A DNA stretch of 64,000 bases from Wolfiporia cocos (lineage: Eukaryota > Basidiomycota > Agaricomycetes > Polyporales > Phaeolaceae), in contig JACCLO010000007.1 in the NCBI GenBank assembly GCA_029448655.1, positions 1,860,001-1,924,000 of the forward strand, given 5' to 3'. Positions within the stretch are counted from its first letter, which is position 1. Every line of letters begins with the position of its first letter. A model generated the notes under the pieces. The model saw only the letters and a list, made by a program, of their open reading frames with translations. It did not search any database and had not been told where the DNA came from. A program made the position numbers and the translations under genes. Shown here one piece after another: positions 33,786 through 45,144 of the stretch.

Positions 33786-35103
33786 CTTCAAGACACCATT
33801 TGGACAGTCGAATCTCGTAAATCCAAGGTCTCCCACCAATAACCCATATGCGGCTTGAGCCCGAGTCCTTCAAAGCCGAGCCATAGCTCCGGGCTTTGTA
33901 GATCACTAGAAGTGATATACAGTATATTCAACCTTCCCCTATATGTGACATTGGAATGGCTAGACGGACGGTCATGGCTTCGCGTCTTAGGAGATCCTGA
34001 GTCTCAGGAGTCAGAGCTAGAGCCTTTTCTACATCCAAATGTATCCACAGCGCTGGAGAATCCGTCAAGTCGGCAACAAAGATGACTATTTCCGTATTGA
34101 CTGCTGTCCCATGTATCTATCTGGGCCGGCTGGATTGTTGAATGGAACGAAGTGTCATTTGTATTCCCATGAGAGCGTATCTGATGTGATGCCACTATAT
34201 CAAGGAACGTGTTAAGCCGACGTAATCGCTTACGTCTGTACGTATGACTGTCAAACTCAGTCTCTTGTGAGCATCCTCATCAGATGTGCTCATGATGGGC
34301 GACCGCTGTTATTTGTTCGCAGGCTAAATATCTGTACGCTGTGCACATGCAAAAGCGTCAGATGCTACTCATTGTGATGTCCCAGGATACTATTTGAGAT
34401 CGGCTTGTCTGAGAGACGATGCCAGCGACGCGAGCCGTCACGTCGCTATAGCAACCTTTGATGTTCCTGAATGAGCCGTGTTCGTTCTAGTACGGTGGTT
34501 AATTGAGCTGTCGTAAACCATTCACTCTCGCAGATTCCATCGAAATGTTGCTAATAATAGCCGTCTCTATGCGCAGTCAATCGCAGCAATGGTTGAACTC
34601 CAAGCTTCGAGTACAGTGCTGTGCACTGTGCTAGCACCGTGGTTGGGCTGCCAACGAGGGCTCTTGCTGCCTGCCGGCAAGCAAAGCCACGGTACTGTCT
34701 CGTTGAGAATACTGCAGGGTATGTCTCGCGCGCACCTATCTGCTGGCAGGTATTGCAGTGGCTGGTTTCTACAGATAATTCTCTGGGAATGTGACGGTCA
34801 CAAAGGGGGTCCGGGAGAAGTGACGGTGCCTGCTTTACATATGACAGTTCCGAACAAGAACATCGCCATCAGACAGAGCACATTATGGTATACAGGCTGC
34901 AGATTTGACAGGGCAAAGCTGCCCATCCCTTCGGTGGCTGATCTGAGTGGGGCGTGTTGTTCATCAGAATGGGCGATATTATGTATAATATGAGATAAGC
35001 TTATCATGTACAACCTCGATGCTACATATTAGGCTAACAGTTGAATATCATTCGGGCGGAGAGCCGCCGTCATTACCGTGTAGACGCTCATCTGCATCTT
35101 CAC
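33786..35103. other. unassigned sequence
   Basis: Probably host DNA. The longest ORF (34589–34993, plus, 134 codons) has no motif, and overlapping minus-strand ORFs are equally plausible. No shared repeat was seen. Confidence 0.3.
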
Positions 35104-35309
35104 TAGAGTTTCAGTGCCAAAGATGCATCTTTAGAGACACCGCAGATGCATCTGGGGCACACTAAGTCATCGAAATTAGGCGCCCATTAGTACCAAAATA
35201 AAGCATCGCAAGCCAGGAATCGAACCAGGAACCACGAGACCTCAGCGAAACAGCAACTGAAACCACTCAGCTAAGGCAGTTGGTGAGAGGGAGATGTTGT
35301 GCAAATATA

Positions 35310-35700
35310 TGTCACAGGCAAAACGGTGACATTATCTTTCACGCTCAGAAGCACCGACTACTATCACACTTGATTGCAGATACCGGCCCGAGGGCCTATT
35401 TCACATAGATCAGCGCCCACAATACACGCCGTAGCACACATCCCACACCGACAGTACGGACGTGTTACTAATTACAAATACAGACTTTACGCAGACTATT
35501 AGGTAGCCCCCTACATAGTCTTAGCTTAGCCTCACCATGGCCATTACTGGCCTAATACTTACGCACAGACCATAACATACACATACTCTACGATAATATA
35601 TATAGGGGGTTGAGCGTTGGGTTCAGACTCCATTCTGAACTTGGCGTTCTTCTGCCCGCCTCACCCCAGTTAGCTCTGAGGGCCCAGGGTGGTCTTGTCA
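35310..35700 (+). repeat. 5' LTR of L6
   Basis: 391 bp, TGTCACAGGC...CTTGTCA. TATA box TATATATA at 35597–35604. 35 nt after its first T lies ATTCTGAACTT (35632–35642), the exact reverse complement of the 11 nt just inside the LTR. Confidence 0.9.
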
Positions 35701-35701
35701 T

Positions 35702-35712
35702 AAGTTCAGAAT
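35702..35712 (+). promoter_or_regulatory. self-priming primer-binding site of L6
   Basis: AAGTTCAGAAT lies one nucleotide inside the 5' LTR. It is an 11-nt perfect reverse complement of 35632–35642, the predicted 5' end of the transcript. There is no TGG start as in tRNA-primed elements. Matches the Tf1 arrangement. Confidence 0.75.
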
Positions 35713-36379
35713 CCCCTACCAGGCTGCTCGTTCGGTCGAACGGTCTCGGGGCTGGCTCGGGCACTGCGGGTTGAGGCTAACCGTGGCCCACTGAGTTGGC
35801 ATACACCATCCGAGCTCTGGTGCCCCAAACTCGAGTCTCACACGAGGTAAGATCTCGTGGCCTCCACCTTCGCACAACAGGGGTACAACGCCAACAAGGC
35901 TCCCTTCGTCGCTACAACCACAAGCGGTAGACTCCCGCTCACAACACAACACTCTGGCTCAGACCCCCGGGCAGTACCCACTTATATAAATAAAAAAAAG
36001 AAATACAAAACTGACAAAATAGGAATAACCCACCTATACGCCACAGATGCGCCGGTCCGACGGGATCAGCATTACAACAAGCCGGTCCAGTCGCGACCAA
36101 CAGAAACACCGCCAGCAGTGCGGAAGGACACGCCATCAGCAGCATGGCACAGAACAACAACACGCCGCTACGCGCGGACTCACTACGCCGAAAGGCATAC
36201 ACACGAGACGGGGCGGTGCGCCCACTGTGCCCATGCAAGAGGCCTTGGGCCGTACATTTACGCGCACCCACGAACCGTCTCAAGAACACCCCGGCCAAAC
36301 ACAAACGGCCACTCCACATGCGCGGTAAGCACCTCACACGCGCACACATGCTAAACACTCCAGCACAAAGGAAAATCAC

Positions 36380-38293
36380 TGACACAGACTCGCCTCTGTG
36401 CTACCCCTGGGCTCAGGGGGATCCCTACAACGCCCCACAGGGCCATAAACCGACGCGCTAGCGGTGAGCGCAGAGGCTACGTGGGAGGCGGAGCCATCCC
36501 TAGTGTACGCCGACATAGCGTCGCTGGTTCACAGACAAGGAAGAAGAGATAGGGGCCCCGGGCCAGCGAGTCACACAGGTGTTAGCGAGCAAGGGGAGAT
36601 CCCATTGTCGAGAATCTAAGAGATGGGGTATTAACCCACATCTCGTCGTAATATATACATGAGCGATGAGCTAACTAGTACTACCCTAAAGAGAGGGCCT
36701 GTGCGCCGTATCTAATGGGTCATGTGCTGGTGACGCTACATGTAACTACTGTGACCATATGTGATGTACCTAAGGCGCGCGCTATCCTACAGCGCTAAAC
36801 TAGTGGGTCAGATGATCTAGATGGCATAGAACGGAGCGCTGGAGGTGGCTAAGGACTAGAGAGGCGCGCGCGCACCTAGCGGCGCCCATAGAACCTATAG
36901 CGAGGGATGCCAGAACCCCCCACCGGGAATTCTGTGACATTACCCCCCCTCTCAAAAAGCGTCGTCCCTGACGTGTTACCTACGACATCCCTTCCTATTG
37001 GTTTTATGAGATCCCGGCACTGCTGGGCCGGCACCACCCGTCACTATCGCAGCAGGGAGCACCCGGGATTCCTGACGGTCCGTCCGTCGGATAGGGTTGA
37101 AGAGAAAAGGGGCGCGCGCTGGTGGGGACGCCAGCCCAACGCGACGCCGAGCGCATCACTGCTCACCAGGATGAGAGGGACAGCCAAGATGGCTAGGCTT
37201 ATTTTTGTTGTTTTCGCGTACCAGCGAGGATCGCTGCCGGCTGCTACTCACGTTGGGTGCCCGTCACCCGTGTCCGTCAATCTCAAAAGGCCGATTCCTG
37301 TCGGTTGTCGTATCCATAATACATCGTGTTGACCGGTCGTTGTGGGGTTGGGAGACCCTCGCGGGTTCCCTTCGCATACCCACTGGTCATTAGTTCTTGG
37401 TGATTCTCCCCGCCGCCCAGGGGTAAGTGGCCAGAGTGCCCTAGACCTCCACACGCACGCGCATTCCCGAAGGATGACGGCGGCGGGTCCTCAAACGGGG
37501 CTTACCTCGGTCGACCCCGACTTCCCTGTGTTCAAAAGGGGGGGCGGACTTGCTTCTTCACTCCCTATGGCCGCTTTGCCTGGGTTGATGCTTCGTGGGG
37601 GCTTGTAAGACTACGGACCGACGGCGCTTCTACCGTCGGCTGCCCCGCCGCATCGCCATGGCGACCTATAGGTGGAAACCCTTCGGCCCCAACGCATGTG
37701 CGCCGGAGGGGAAGGTAAATATCTCTTAGATTATGACACAGACTCGCCTCTGTGCTACCCCTGGGCTCAGGGGGATCCCTACAACGCCCCACAGGGCCAT
37801 AAACCGACGCGCTAGCGGTGAGCGCAGAGGCTACGTGGGAGGCGGAGCCATCCCTAGTGTACGCCGACATAGCGTCGCTGGTTCACAGACAAGGAAGAAG
37901 AGATAGGGGCCCCGGGCCAGCGAGTCACACAGGTGTTAGCGAGCAAGGGGAGATCCCATTGTCGAGAATCTAAGAGATGGGGTATTAACCCACATCTCGT
38001 CGTAATATATACATGAGCGATGAGCTAACTAGTACTACCCTAAAGAGAGGGCCTGTGCGCCGTATCTAATGGGTCATGTGCTGGTGACGCTACATGTAAC
38101 TACTGTGACCATATGTGATGTACCTAAGGCGCGCGCTATCCTACAGCGCTAAACTAGTGGGTCAGATGATCTAGATGGCATAGAACGGAGCGCTGGAGGT
38201 GGCTAAGGACTAGAGAGGCGCGCGCGCACCTAGCGGCGCCCATAGAACCTATAGCGAGGGATGCCAGAACCCCCCACCGGGAATTCTGTGACA
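36380..38293 (-). mobile_element. TRIM-A: short non-coding LTR element, TSD ATCAC
   Basis: Two LTRs of 560 bp (36380–36939 and 37734–38293) that look identical by eye enclose 794 bp. Perfect duplications ATCAC at 36375–36379 and 38294–38298. Minus orientation: polypurine tract at 36940–36955 (read as GAGAGGGGGGGTAAT on the minus strand), priming site at 37721–37732. The internal region encodes no gag or pol and is homologous to the inside of TRIM-B. Identical LTRs mean a recent insertion. It lies inside L6. Confidence 0.9.
37721..37732 (-). promoter_or_regulatory. self-priming site of TRIM-A
   Basis: Minus strand reads AATCTAAGAGAT, one nucleotide inside the 5' LTR. It is the reverse complement of LTR sequence ATCTCTTAGATT (minus strand at 37978–37967), 33 nt downstream of the TATA start in the LTR. 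Confidence 0.75.
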
Positions 38294-38298
38294 ATCAC

Positions 38299-40047
38299 CA
38301 AGAAAAGTCCGGCCCGTTCAAAGAACGTGGCGACGGCGAAAATAGAACCTGGACGGGGGTAGTTTCCCCCCGGTCCAAACGCTTAGAAGTCCGGCCAGTC
38401 GAAGAGGACTGCGCGACGGCGAACAGGCCCGCAAGGCCGACGAAGAAAACGGGGTCGATTCCCCTACAACAAAAAATCACACCCTGGACGGGGGTAGTTT
38501 CCCCCCGCTCCGCTCACATTCACACTGGTGAAACCCGGCAAACAACTACGTTCAACCACCCAACCTACGCTACACGCTAAGTACCACCACCCCGGCGGGG
38601 GAGATAAAAACACAGAAAAACACAGGAAATTCAAACCCGCCCACCACCCCGGTCAAAAACACCATTCCACGAGCGTCGTGGTCCGTCGAGGACGACGTAA
38701 CGGGCCGGGGGTAGGGTATGGAGGAGGTACAGCGACATAGAGACCTGCGTAGCCCGAGAGACAAGGGCGTAGCATGACGACAACCGAGGGTAGACCAGGG
38801 AGAGAAGCCCGAGGTACGACGACAAGGAAGGGAACCGACTGAGGAGGTCGGACCAAGGACGAACGACGACGCGTACCAAGTGAGGAACTCATGCGTAGCC
38901 CGCCGACGAGGCGGGCGAAGACTAGGACTTTTTTTTACCCACCCTACCATCCCCAGTCGACTCACCTCTCGACGCGAGACGCGTCGCTAGAGAGGGGGGT
39001 GCATAACATAAAAAGCACGTCGACTCACAGACAGGGACAGGAAAATCAGACCTACAACGGCGAACATAGAAGCCACCACATACAACGGCGAACATAGAAG
39101 CCACCACCTACATCGGCGGACCCCCGCCTCAGTCACATACGCCGGCGGTAGATCCCCGCCACCACATACAACGCGGTAGAGCCCGCGTTAACAAAGCCAC
39201 CAACCCTCGCAGGGACCAAAGACGGTACCACACCACCAGGTCACTAGTGCGCCCAATCCTACGAGGGGCCCAAGGGCAGGCAACATCATACATCACGACA
39301 CACCCTGGATGGCAGTAGACTCCCCCCGCTCCATATCACCCGCACCGCGTTCACTCGCACTGCGACATACGACCACATACAACGGCGGCAACTCACCCCG
39401 CCTACGACAGAACCTGGACGGGGGTAGACTCCCCTCGCCCTACAACACATGCACGGGCCGCACACAAGGCCATACAGAAAATACAAAACCACAGAACCAG
39501 CCAGGGGCGTAGAACATCCACCTCCAGGCTAACCACCTACATCGGCGGACCCCCGCCTCAGATACATCCGCGGTAGATCCCCACACCCACAGGTTTCCCC
39601 TGACCCACAAGGTGGCCTATTGGATAGGCAACACCGGCAAACATCGATGCCGAACACGTACCCTCAAGCGGCAACCCACCCCGCTAAGTCACCTCTCACA
39701 GCGGCCTTACATCCCGCTCACATACGCTAGCCCCGTACACAGGCTAAACCACAGCGCGACTAACACAAACGTCGCACACACCACACTGACAACACCAAAG
39801 TCGAATACGAACACCAGCGGCAGCTCACCCCGCTCACTACCATACACCACGCCTGGACGGGGGTAGTCCCCCCTTCGTTCCAACACAGAATCCCCGGCGG
39901 TAGATTCCCACCTTACACAAAACATGCCCCGGCCCGGCACATAGGCTAATACATACAGGTAAAAACAGATAAAAAGAGAAACCACGAGCGTCGGCGACAC
40001 AACACCTTCGCAAACACAGTAACGACACACAGCGGTAAACTCCCGCC
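38299..40047 (+). other. L6 internal region: array of short GC hairpins, no ORF
   Basis: The motif CCTGGACGGGGGTAG followed by TYCCCCCC occurs at about 38349, 38483, 39303 (variant), 39411 and 39851. Many short stem-loops share the plan GCGG–(3–6 nt)–CCGC, for example CGGCGGACCCCCGCC (about 39112 and 39545), GCGGTAGATCCCCGCC (about 39145) and GCGGTAGAGCCCGC (about 39172). Stems are G/C while loops are often TAGA or TAAA. Repeats of TACAACGGCGAACATAGAAG also occur near 39052–39095. No coding potential is evident in any frame. Confidence 0.6.
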
Positions 40048-41141
40048 TGACACAGATGGCTCTGTGGGACTCACCAAGCCAGTATCCTGCGATGAACTAG
40101 GTGACTTAGTGAGGAAGAGGTTATCAGACGCAATAGGAGGTAGGAGGTTCTTCTACGGCGTACGCCGAGAAGAATAGAACTAAAGTTATAGGCCGTCAAG
40201 GCCCTACTTATATACATAATAATATCAGGTCATGTGCTACTGTATAGTGCATGCCCGATAAGGAGCGTGGGCTTGGTTGCCATAAGGGCGACCAAGTGAT
40301 GCGACTACTCTACAAAGGCCGTGACCTGCCGGTAATGGCCGAGCCAATGGTAAAAGAGAGAGCGTGTGGTCTCATCGTTAGATGGACATGTGAATACGGG
40401 CGCAGCCCGGGTATAAGGGAAGCCGGTTGCCGGATACCATGAGGTATAATGGCGATTGGCCAGTCTTCGTGTGATGACCAAGGCGGAATGCCGAGGTCGT
40501 AATGCTATTGGGCCAGCAGGCACCGTAGCATGTGATATGTCCGGACCGGATGGTTACCGGAACATATGGTGGTCTTAGCCGTGTGGCGAGGACCGGTGTT
40601 TGGGCAACGCCGTGATGGCAGAAGCCCGGGACTTGGAGAATGCCGAGTCCGTGGGATGGCCGAGAAGGCCGAGCCTATAGCGATATTGCCTTGGTGCTAA
40701 TATAGTGCTATTTGGCCGTGTTGCCATTATTATGCGAAGGCGTGGCGCGCCTGAGGTGCCATTGTGATCAAGGATCTTATGGCGGTGGGAAGCCGGGAAG
40801 GCCGACCCGATAGTACAAGGCCGCGAGGCACTGTTTGTACGTGTGGACATTATTATGCGAGCGTGCCGCGCTCGGCCTATCATTATGATCTAAGATCTAT
40901 GACGTGGCTGGTCTTGCTCTGACGGGCGAGACCTGTATGACGTAGCTGTAGCTATGCTATTGGACCGGAAGGTGCCGTAGCGTTATGTAAGCTGGTCATG
41001 TGGTTGACGAGCCCAGTTAAGAGCTTGTCGTGGTGGCAATGGGAGTTAACCCGTAGATAACTTGTAGTTAGACGTATAAATCCCAGGTAAATTGCTATAA
41101 TCATAGGAAAAATGCTGTAAGCCCCAGATAAATCTGTGACA
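40048..41141 (-). repeat. solo LTR, family L5, in L6, TSD CCGCC
   Basis: 1094 bp, TGACACAG...CTGTGACA, perfect duplications CCGCC at 40043–40047 and 41142–41146. Colinear with the two LTRs of the minus-strand LARD at 45145–53576. Rich in CGGTAATGGCC-type short repeats. Confidence 0.9.
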
Positions 41142-41352
41142 CCGCCCACGACACATTTTACAGGCTCGCGGCGATCGCCCCGCCTTCTAGGATTTTATTT
41201 ACAGGTCGCGCGGGAGTCTCCCGCCATCCTATCACATTCATTTACAGAAAACACCCCAGCGGTACAACCCCGCCTACAAAACTATACAAAAACATAGGAA
41301 AAGAAGATATAAACTTAGAGGTTGGGACGACCTAGCTAGAGAAGGGGGTGAT

Positions 41353-42391
41353 GTCACGGGCAAAACGGTGACATTATCTTTCACGCTCAGAAGCACCGAC
41401 TACTATCACATTTGATCGCAGATACCGGCCCGAGGGCCTATTTCACATAGATCAGCGCCCACAATACACGCCGTAGCACACATCCTACACCGACAGTACG
41501 GACGTGTTACTAATTACAAATACAGACTTTATGCAGACTATTAGGTAGCTGTCACAGATTTATCTGTTCTCTAATTTTCCCTGTATTTTTCACTATTTCT
41601 TCGCATTTATTCCGAATTGTTCTTCGACATCTGCACTTATTCTGTATCTAAGCTATACTTAAGCTACCGTGCTGCTGTACCGAACCATAACCTCGTAGAT
41701 CACTCACGTGACCATTCCCACACTAGACGTCTTATCTTATCTCTCAACCACGTTATCTATTCATCACATGATACTATCTCCAGCACCCTTAGCGCTGCCA
41801 CGTCACTACTGACATCACCGTTCCAGACTCTGGGCAGAGTCCGGACCCACATCACGTTTCTAACGTAGACGCCTTACTCACGCATCGTCATACTAATGAC
41901 ATATCCCGATCGGCCTATGACTCAGCCCGGGATCCCCATATCACAAGCTACGGACACTTCGTTAGCACCGCCATTACCAGCCTGTGCCCTACGCCCTACT
42001 GTATCGTTAGTCTTACTTAGAGTACCAGGGGTCCTATACACATTGTATATAAGCTTGCATTCTCTGGCGGCTATTGCCCCAGAACTATCAACTTCGTTAC
42101 TCAGCGATAACACTCTTGCCTAAACAGCAAACACTACTTAGTCTTCTTAGCTCGTCTAACAACAAGACCTTAACAAGTAAGTCATTCGTTACAGTAGCCC
42201 CCTACATAGTCTTAGCTTAGCCTCACCATGGCCATTACTGGCCTAATACTTACGCACAGACCATAACATACACATATGCTACGATAATATATATAGGGGG
42301 TTGAGCATTGGGTTCAGACTCCATTCTGAACTTGGCGTTCTTCTGCCCGCCTCACCCCAGTTAGCTCTGAGGGCCCAGGGTGGTCTTGTCA
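41353..42391 (+). repeat. 3' LTR of L6, with nested LTR
   Basis: Colinear with 35310–35700 with a few substitutions (CGGGC for CAGGC near the start, TTTGATCG for CTTGATTG) and interrupted after GGTAGC by the LTR at 41550–42193. The polypurine tract lies directly upstream. Confidence 0.85.
41550..42193 (+). repeat. solo LTR in the L6 3' LTR, TSD GTAGC
   Basis: 644 bp, TGTCACAG...TCGTTACA, perfect duplications GTAGC at 41545–41549 and 42194–42198; the uninterrupted 5' LTR of L6 shows the empty site. TATA (TGTATATAAG) near 42045. Related to 22502–23121. Confidence 0.9.
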
Positions 42392-42625
42392 ATATATAGT
42401 CAGTAGTCAATATAATAACGTTTGTAATAAAATTTAACATTCTGCTCATATGTCAGTAAGCTCATTAGGTTGAACTCAGAATGCATCTCTTTATTGATGT
42501 ATCCCACAACCCATATGTATCTGCAATGAGGTAAGGATGCTGTCATAAATTACCTTCAGGGCAATAACATTGCACTAAGGTGTGACTTGACAATCAACAA
42601 CTACAGCGATGAAAGGACATTAAAT

Positions 42626-43636
42626 TAGCGTTGTGAGGTCCGGTCCGGTCCGGTCTTTTGCATGTTTTGGGCAGGACCGAGGACTGGAACCAGGACCGGA
42701 CCGCCATGGGCAACGAGGGACCGGACTGAAGACCGGTCCCAAGTAGGACTGCGGTCCTATAGCGGTCCTAGGACCGGTCTGGACCGGTCCAGGACCGATC
42801 AAGTGGTTATTGACTTAACTATAGTTTTATATGTCAGAAACTGCAACAAAAGTGTACTTACTACTCGATATATACCAGAACATACTAAGTACAGCCCAAA
42901 AATTGGCTATGGTGCATTGATTCTTAATTTCTGAAAGTAAAATTGTATACTGAAGTCAACACACAGAAATGACACTGCAGTAACTGCACACCTCAAGTTG
43001 TATCTGATGAGATCATGTGTTGCATTTTTGTATGTGCCACAATGAGTAGCATATAACTACTGCTAAGCAGCGCTCTGCCAATAACTGGGCGATATTGAAT
43101 GCACCATGCATGTGTACCATAATATGTGAGTGTTAACACTACTGGATGGGAGAATACACAACTGCATGTCAGTCAGCAAAACTAGTGATAATATGAGGAC
43201 AACCTGTGTGTGCCAAGCATTGCCCAAGACAATAGCAGTGATTCATTGTATCATAAATCAGAAGGTTTTTGGTTGTTACTATTCATGTCAGCTTCTGTTT
43301 GATGTGTTTACCCTAATAGCCAGTGGTATATACATGATGCAGACCCACTCTAGGGGGTCTTAAATACTTTGGTTTTATTGTAAATTGGTCAGTCATGGTT
43401 CCCTACCTTGGAGTAACCACATTATAAGTGCTATTCTACGTTAAATTTGGGACCGGTCCAGGACCGGCCCAGACCGGTCCTTACCGGTCCTGCAAAATCT
43501 GACCACTCAGAAGGACCGGGACCAGGACTGTGTCAGGACCAGGACTGGACCGGACCGTTGAATTGGTCCTAGTCAGTCCGGTCCTGGTCCGGTCCTTGGT
43601 CTTTAGTGGTCCTTGTGACCGGACCTCACAACACTA
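42626..43636. mobile_element. GGTCC-rich hAT-like MITE, TSD CATTAAAT
   Basis: 1011 bp, termini TAGCGTTGTGAGGTCCGG / CCGGACCTCACAACACTA, perfect 8-bp duplications CATTAAAT at 42618–42625 and 43637–43644. Subterminal arms consist of GGTCC/GGACC repeats, and the middle is AT-rich without a convincing ORF. It sits inside hAT-2 copy C, whose uninterrupted form in copy B confirms the site. Confidence 0.9.
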
Positions 43637-43891
43637 CATTAAATGGATCATATTAACGAGTATGTGACTTGGATACCAAGACCATTTGGTGAAGTGGTAC
43701 AGGTTGCGACTTCGCTGATCCCAGGTCAAGTGTTCGAACCCTACACAGGTATTTCTTGTGCAGATGCATATTATTTTATTCAGATGCATCTATGCAGCAC
43801 GCTTGGGCGTTAATATTGCTTAGAGTGCCCCAGATGCATCTGCGGTGTCTCTAAAGATGCATCTCCGGCACTGAAGTCCCTCATATTCAAT

Positions 43892-44155
43892 GAGGGACTT
43901 CAGTCAACTATCTTGATCTGCCAACTGCCCTTTGCTTAAGAAATGGCAGTTGCAAGCTAGGTTTGCACACAGATTAATCTACTGTGACAATAAAATGGTA
44001 CATCCAGGATTTGAACCAAAGACATTAGCACAGATGAGAATAAGAGCATCGCAGCTTACATTAGCCAACTGAGCTACAGTGCAACTAGTATCTGCACACT
44101 TTTAAGAAATATATAGAGTATTTGTAAACTTCATTTTCGCAGTTTAACATAAGGC
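43892..44155. mobile_element. hAT-1 fragment (left arm)
   Basis: Starts GAGGGACTTCAGTC nine bases after the end of hAT-2 copy C and follows hAT-1 through the minus-strand tRNA-like module (about 43999–44085) to GCAGTTTAACAT, where the match stops. It joins repeat X directly. Confidence 0.75.
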
Positions 44156-44159
44156 TCCA

Positions 44160-44690
44160 ACCATATAATCATATAATAAAGGGACGACCGTTTTGTGGGA
44201 ACTGCCATGTGCTTTTCCACGTGTGCCACGTGCTGTCCGTCGTCCCATAGGGCTCATGCCACTGACCCGGGGAGTTGGCCAGTAGATTCCCATGCCCGGC
44301 GCCTGCAAATCCCTTCGACGAAAACTCGCATTTCGTGCGTCCTCCCTGCGCTGTGCCACGGGGATTTTGTAGGTGTTGTAACGTAGATGGCCTGTACTGT
44401 ATATACCCGCCAGAAAATTAAGAGAATTCAGGGAGTTTTCTGAGGCACCACATTTGTGGACACAGTGTTACAAGCGAAGCGACGACGACACCGAGCATCA
44501 GCGAGGTGGAGGAAGTGGCTGAGCGGGCAGAGAACAAAGGACAGGTGCAGCAGGGTGATCACACACCCTGGAGGTTGGGTGGACTCATCATGTCTCCATC
44601 CAGTGTGTTTTTCCCTTATTCTATTAGTTATCTCACTTAAGTGACAATTGATATTCGTGGCGAAGCCATGGGTAATTAAACTCGTGTATA
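44160..44690. mobile_element. repeat X, copy 2
   Basis: Shares spaced blocks with 8010–8960, including GGAGTTGGCCAGTAGATTCCC, GTGCCACGGGGATTTTGTA (one unit only), GAGGAAGTGGCTGAGCGGGC and the end GTGGCGAAGCCATGGGTAAT. No ORF. 44690–44909 holds AT-rich sequence with nothing assigned. Confidence 0.45.
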
Positions 44691-44909
44691 TACCATGTAT
44701 ACATGGTTTTATATATATACTATATACATACATTTACATGTGGCCAAGTACATGGTATATGGTCGTTGTGAATGCATTCATATTAGACCCTCAGTTGACG
44801 ATTTGAATAGTCTATCTGAACTAGTTATGTGTCTTACAGAATGTACAGTGCAGTGGTGATATGAGATTTGGATAATCTGGTGGCTGCTGCAGAAATGCAA
44901 AGATGTCAG

Positions 44910-45144
44910 TGTTACGGGTCGAATACCCGTTCCTATATTCGAATCGCGAATATAGATCGTTTCTTCTGCACGTAGGCGTGTAGCCGTGTGCAAGGCAAAT
45001 ACTCGTTAGATGCCTTCAGGTTCTAGGTGGACTCCCTAAGTCCGAGAAGTCACTGTGCACTTCGAGGACTTAGTCGTTCGGTAGCTCGAGCGGGAAATAC
45101 TAAGCGTAGTTTCCTACGTTTGAGAACGAGTATAAGACTTTTTG
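44910..45144 (-). repeat. L2 LTR fragment, cut by the L5 element
   Basis: Starts TGTTACGGGTCGAATACCC and follows L2 to GAGTATAAGACTT, where the L5 LARD begins. The rest of this L2 copy is not found on the far side of the LARD. Confidence 0.75.

Larger units (their letters stand above)
35310..42391 (+). mobile_element. L6: large non-coding LTR element (LARD), TSD ATATA
   Basis: Complete element with perfect 5-bp duplications ATATA at 35305–35309 and 42392–42396. 5' LTR 35310–35700, 3' LTR 41353–42391 (391 bp class, enlarged by a nested LTR), polypurine tract at about 41341–41352 (AGAGAAGGGGGTGA). After removing TRIM-A and the L5 solo LTR the internal region is about 2.6 kb and encodes nothing recognisable; it is full of short GC hairpins. 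It must depend on proteins supplied in trans. Confidence 0.85.
35104..43882. mobile_element. hAT-2 copy C, expanded to 8.8 kb by nested insertions
   Basis: Left end TAGAGTTTCAGTGCC at 35104 and right end GGCACTGAAGTCCCTC at 43882, flanking 8-mers ATCTTCAC / ATATTCAA (6 of 8 match). The hAT-2 sequence is found at 35104–35309, 42392–42625 and 43637–43882 in the orientation opposite to copy B. The gaps are a 7.1-kb LTR element (TSD ATATA) and a GGTCC-rich MITE (TSD CATTAAAT). Its tRNA-like modules survive at about 35205–35275 (minus) and 43680–43755 (plus). Confidence 0.85.

Noticed and set aside
36907..37332. 141-codon plus-strand ORF inside TRIM-A
   Set aside because: No motif, not conserved as a frame in TRIM-B, and on the strand opposite to the element.
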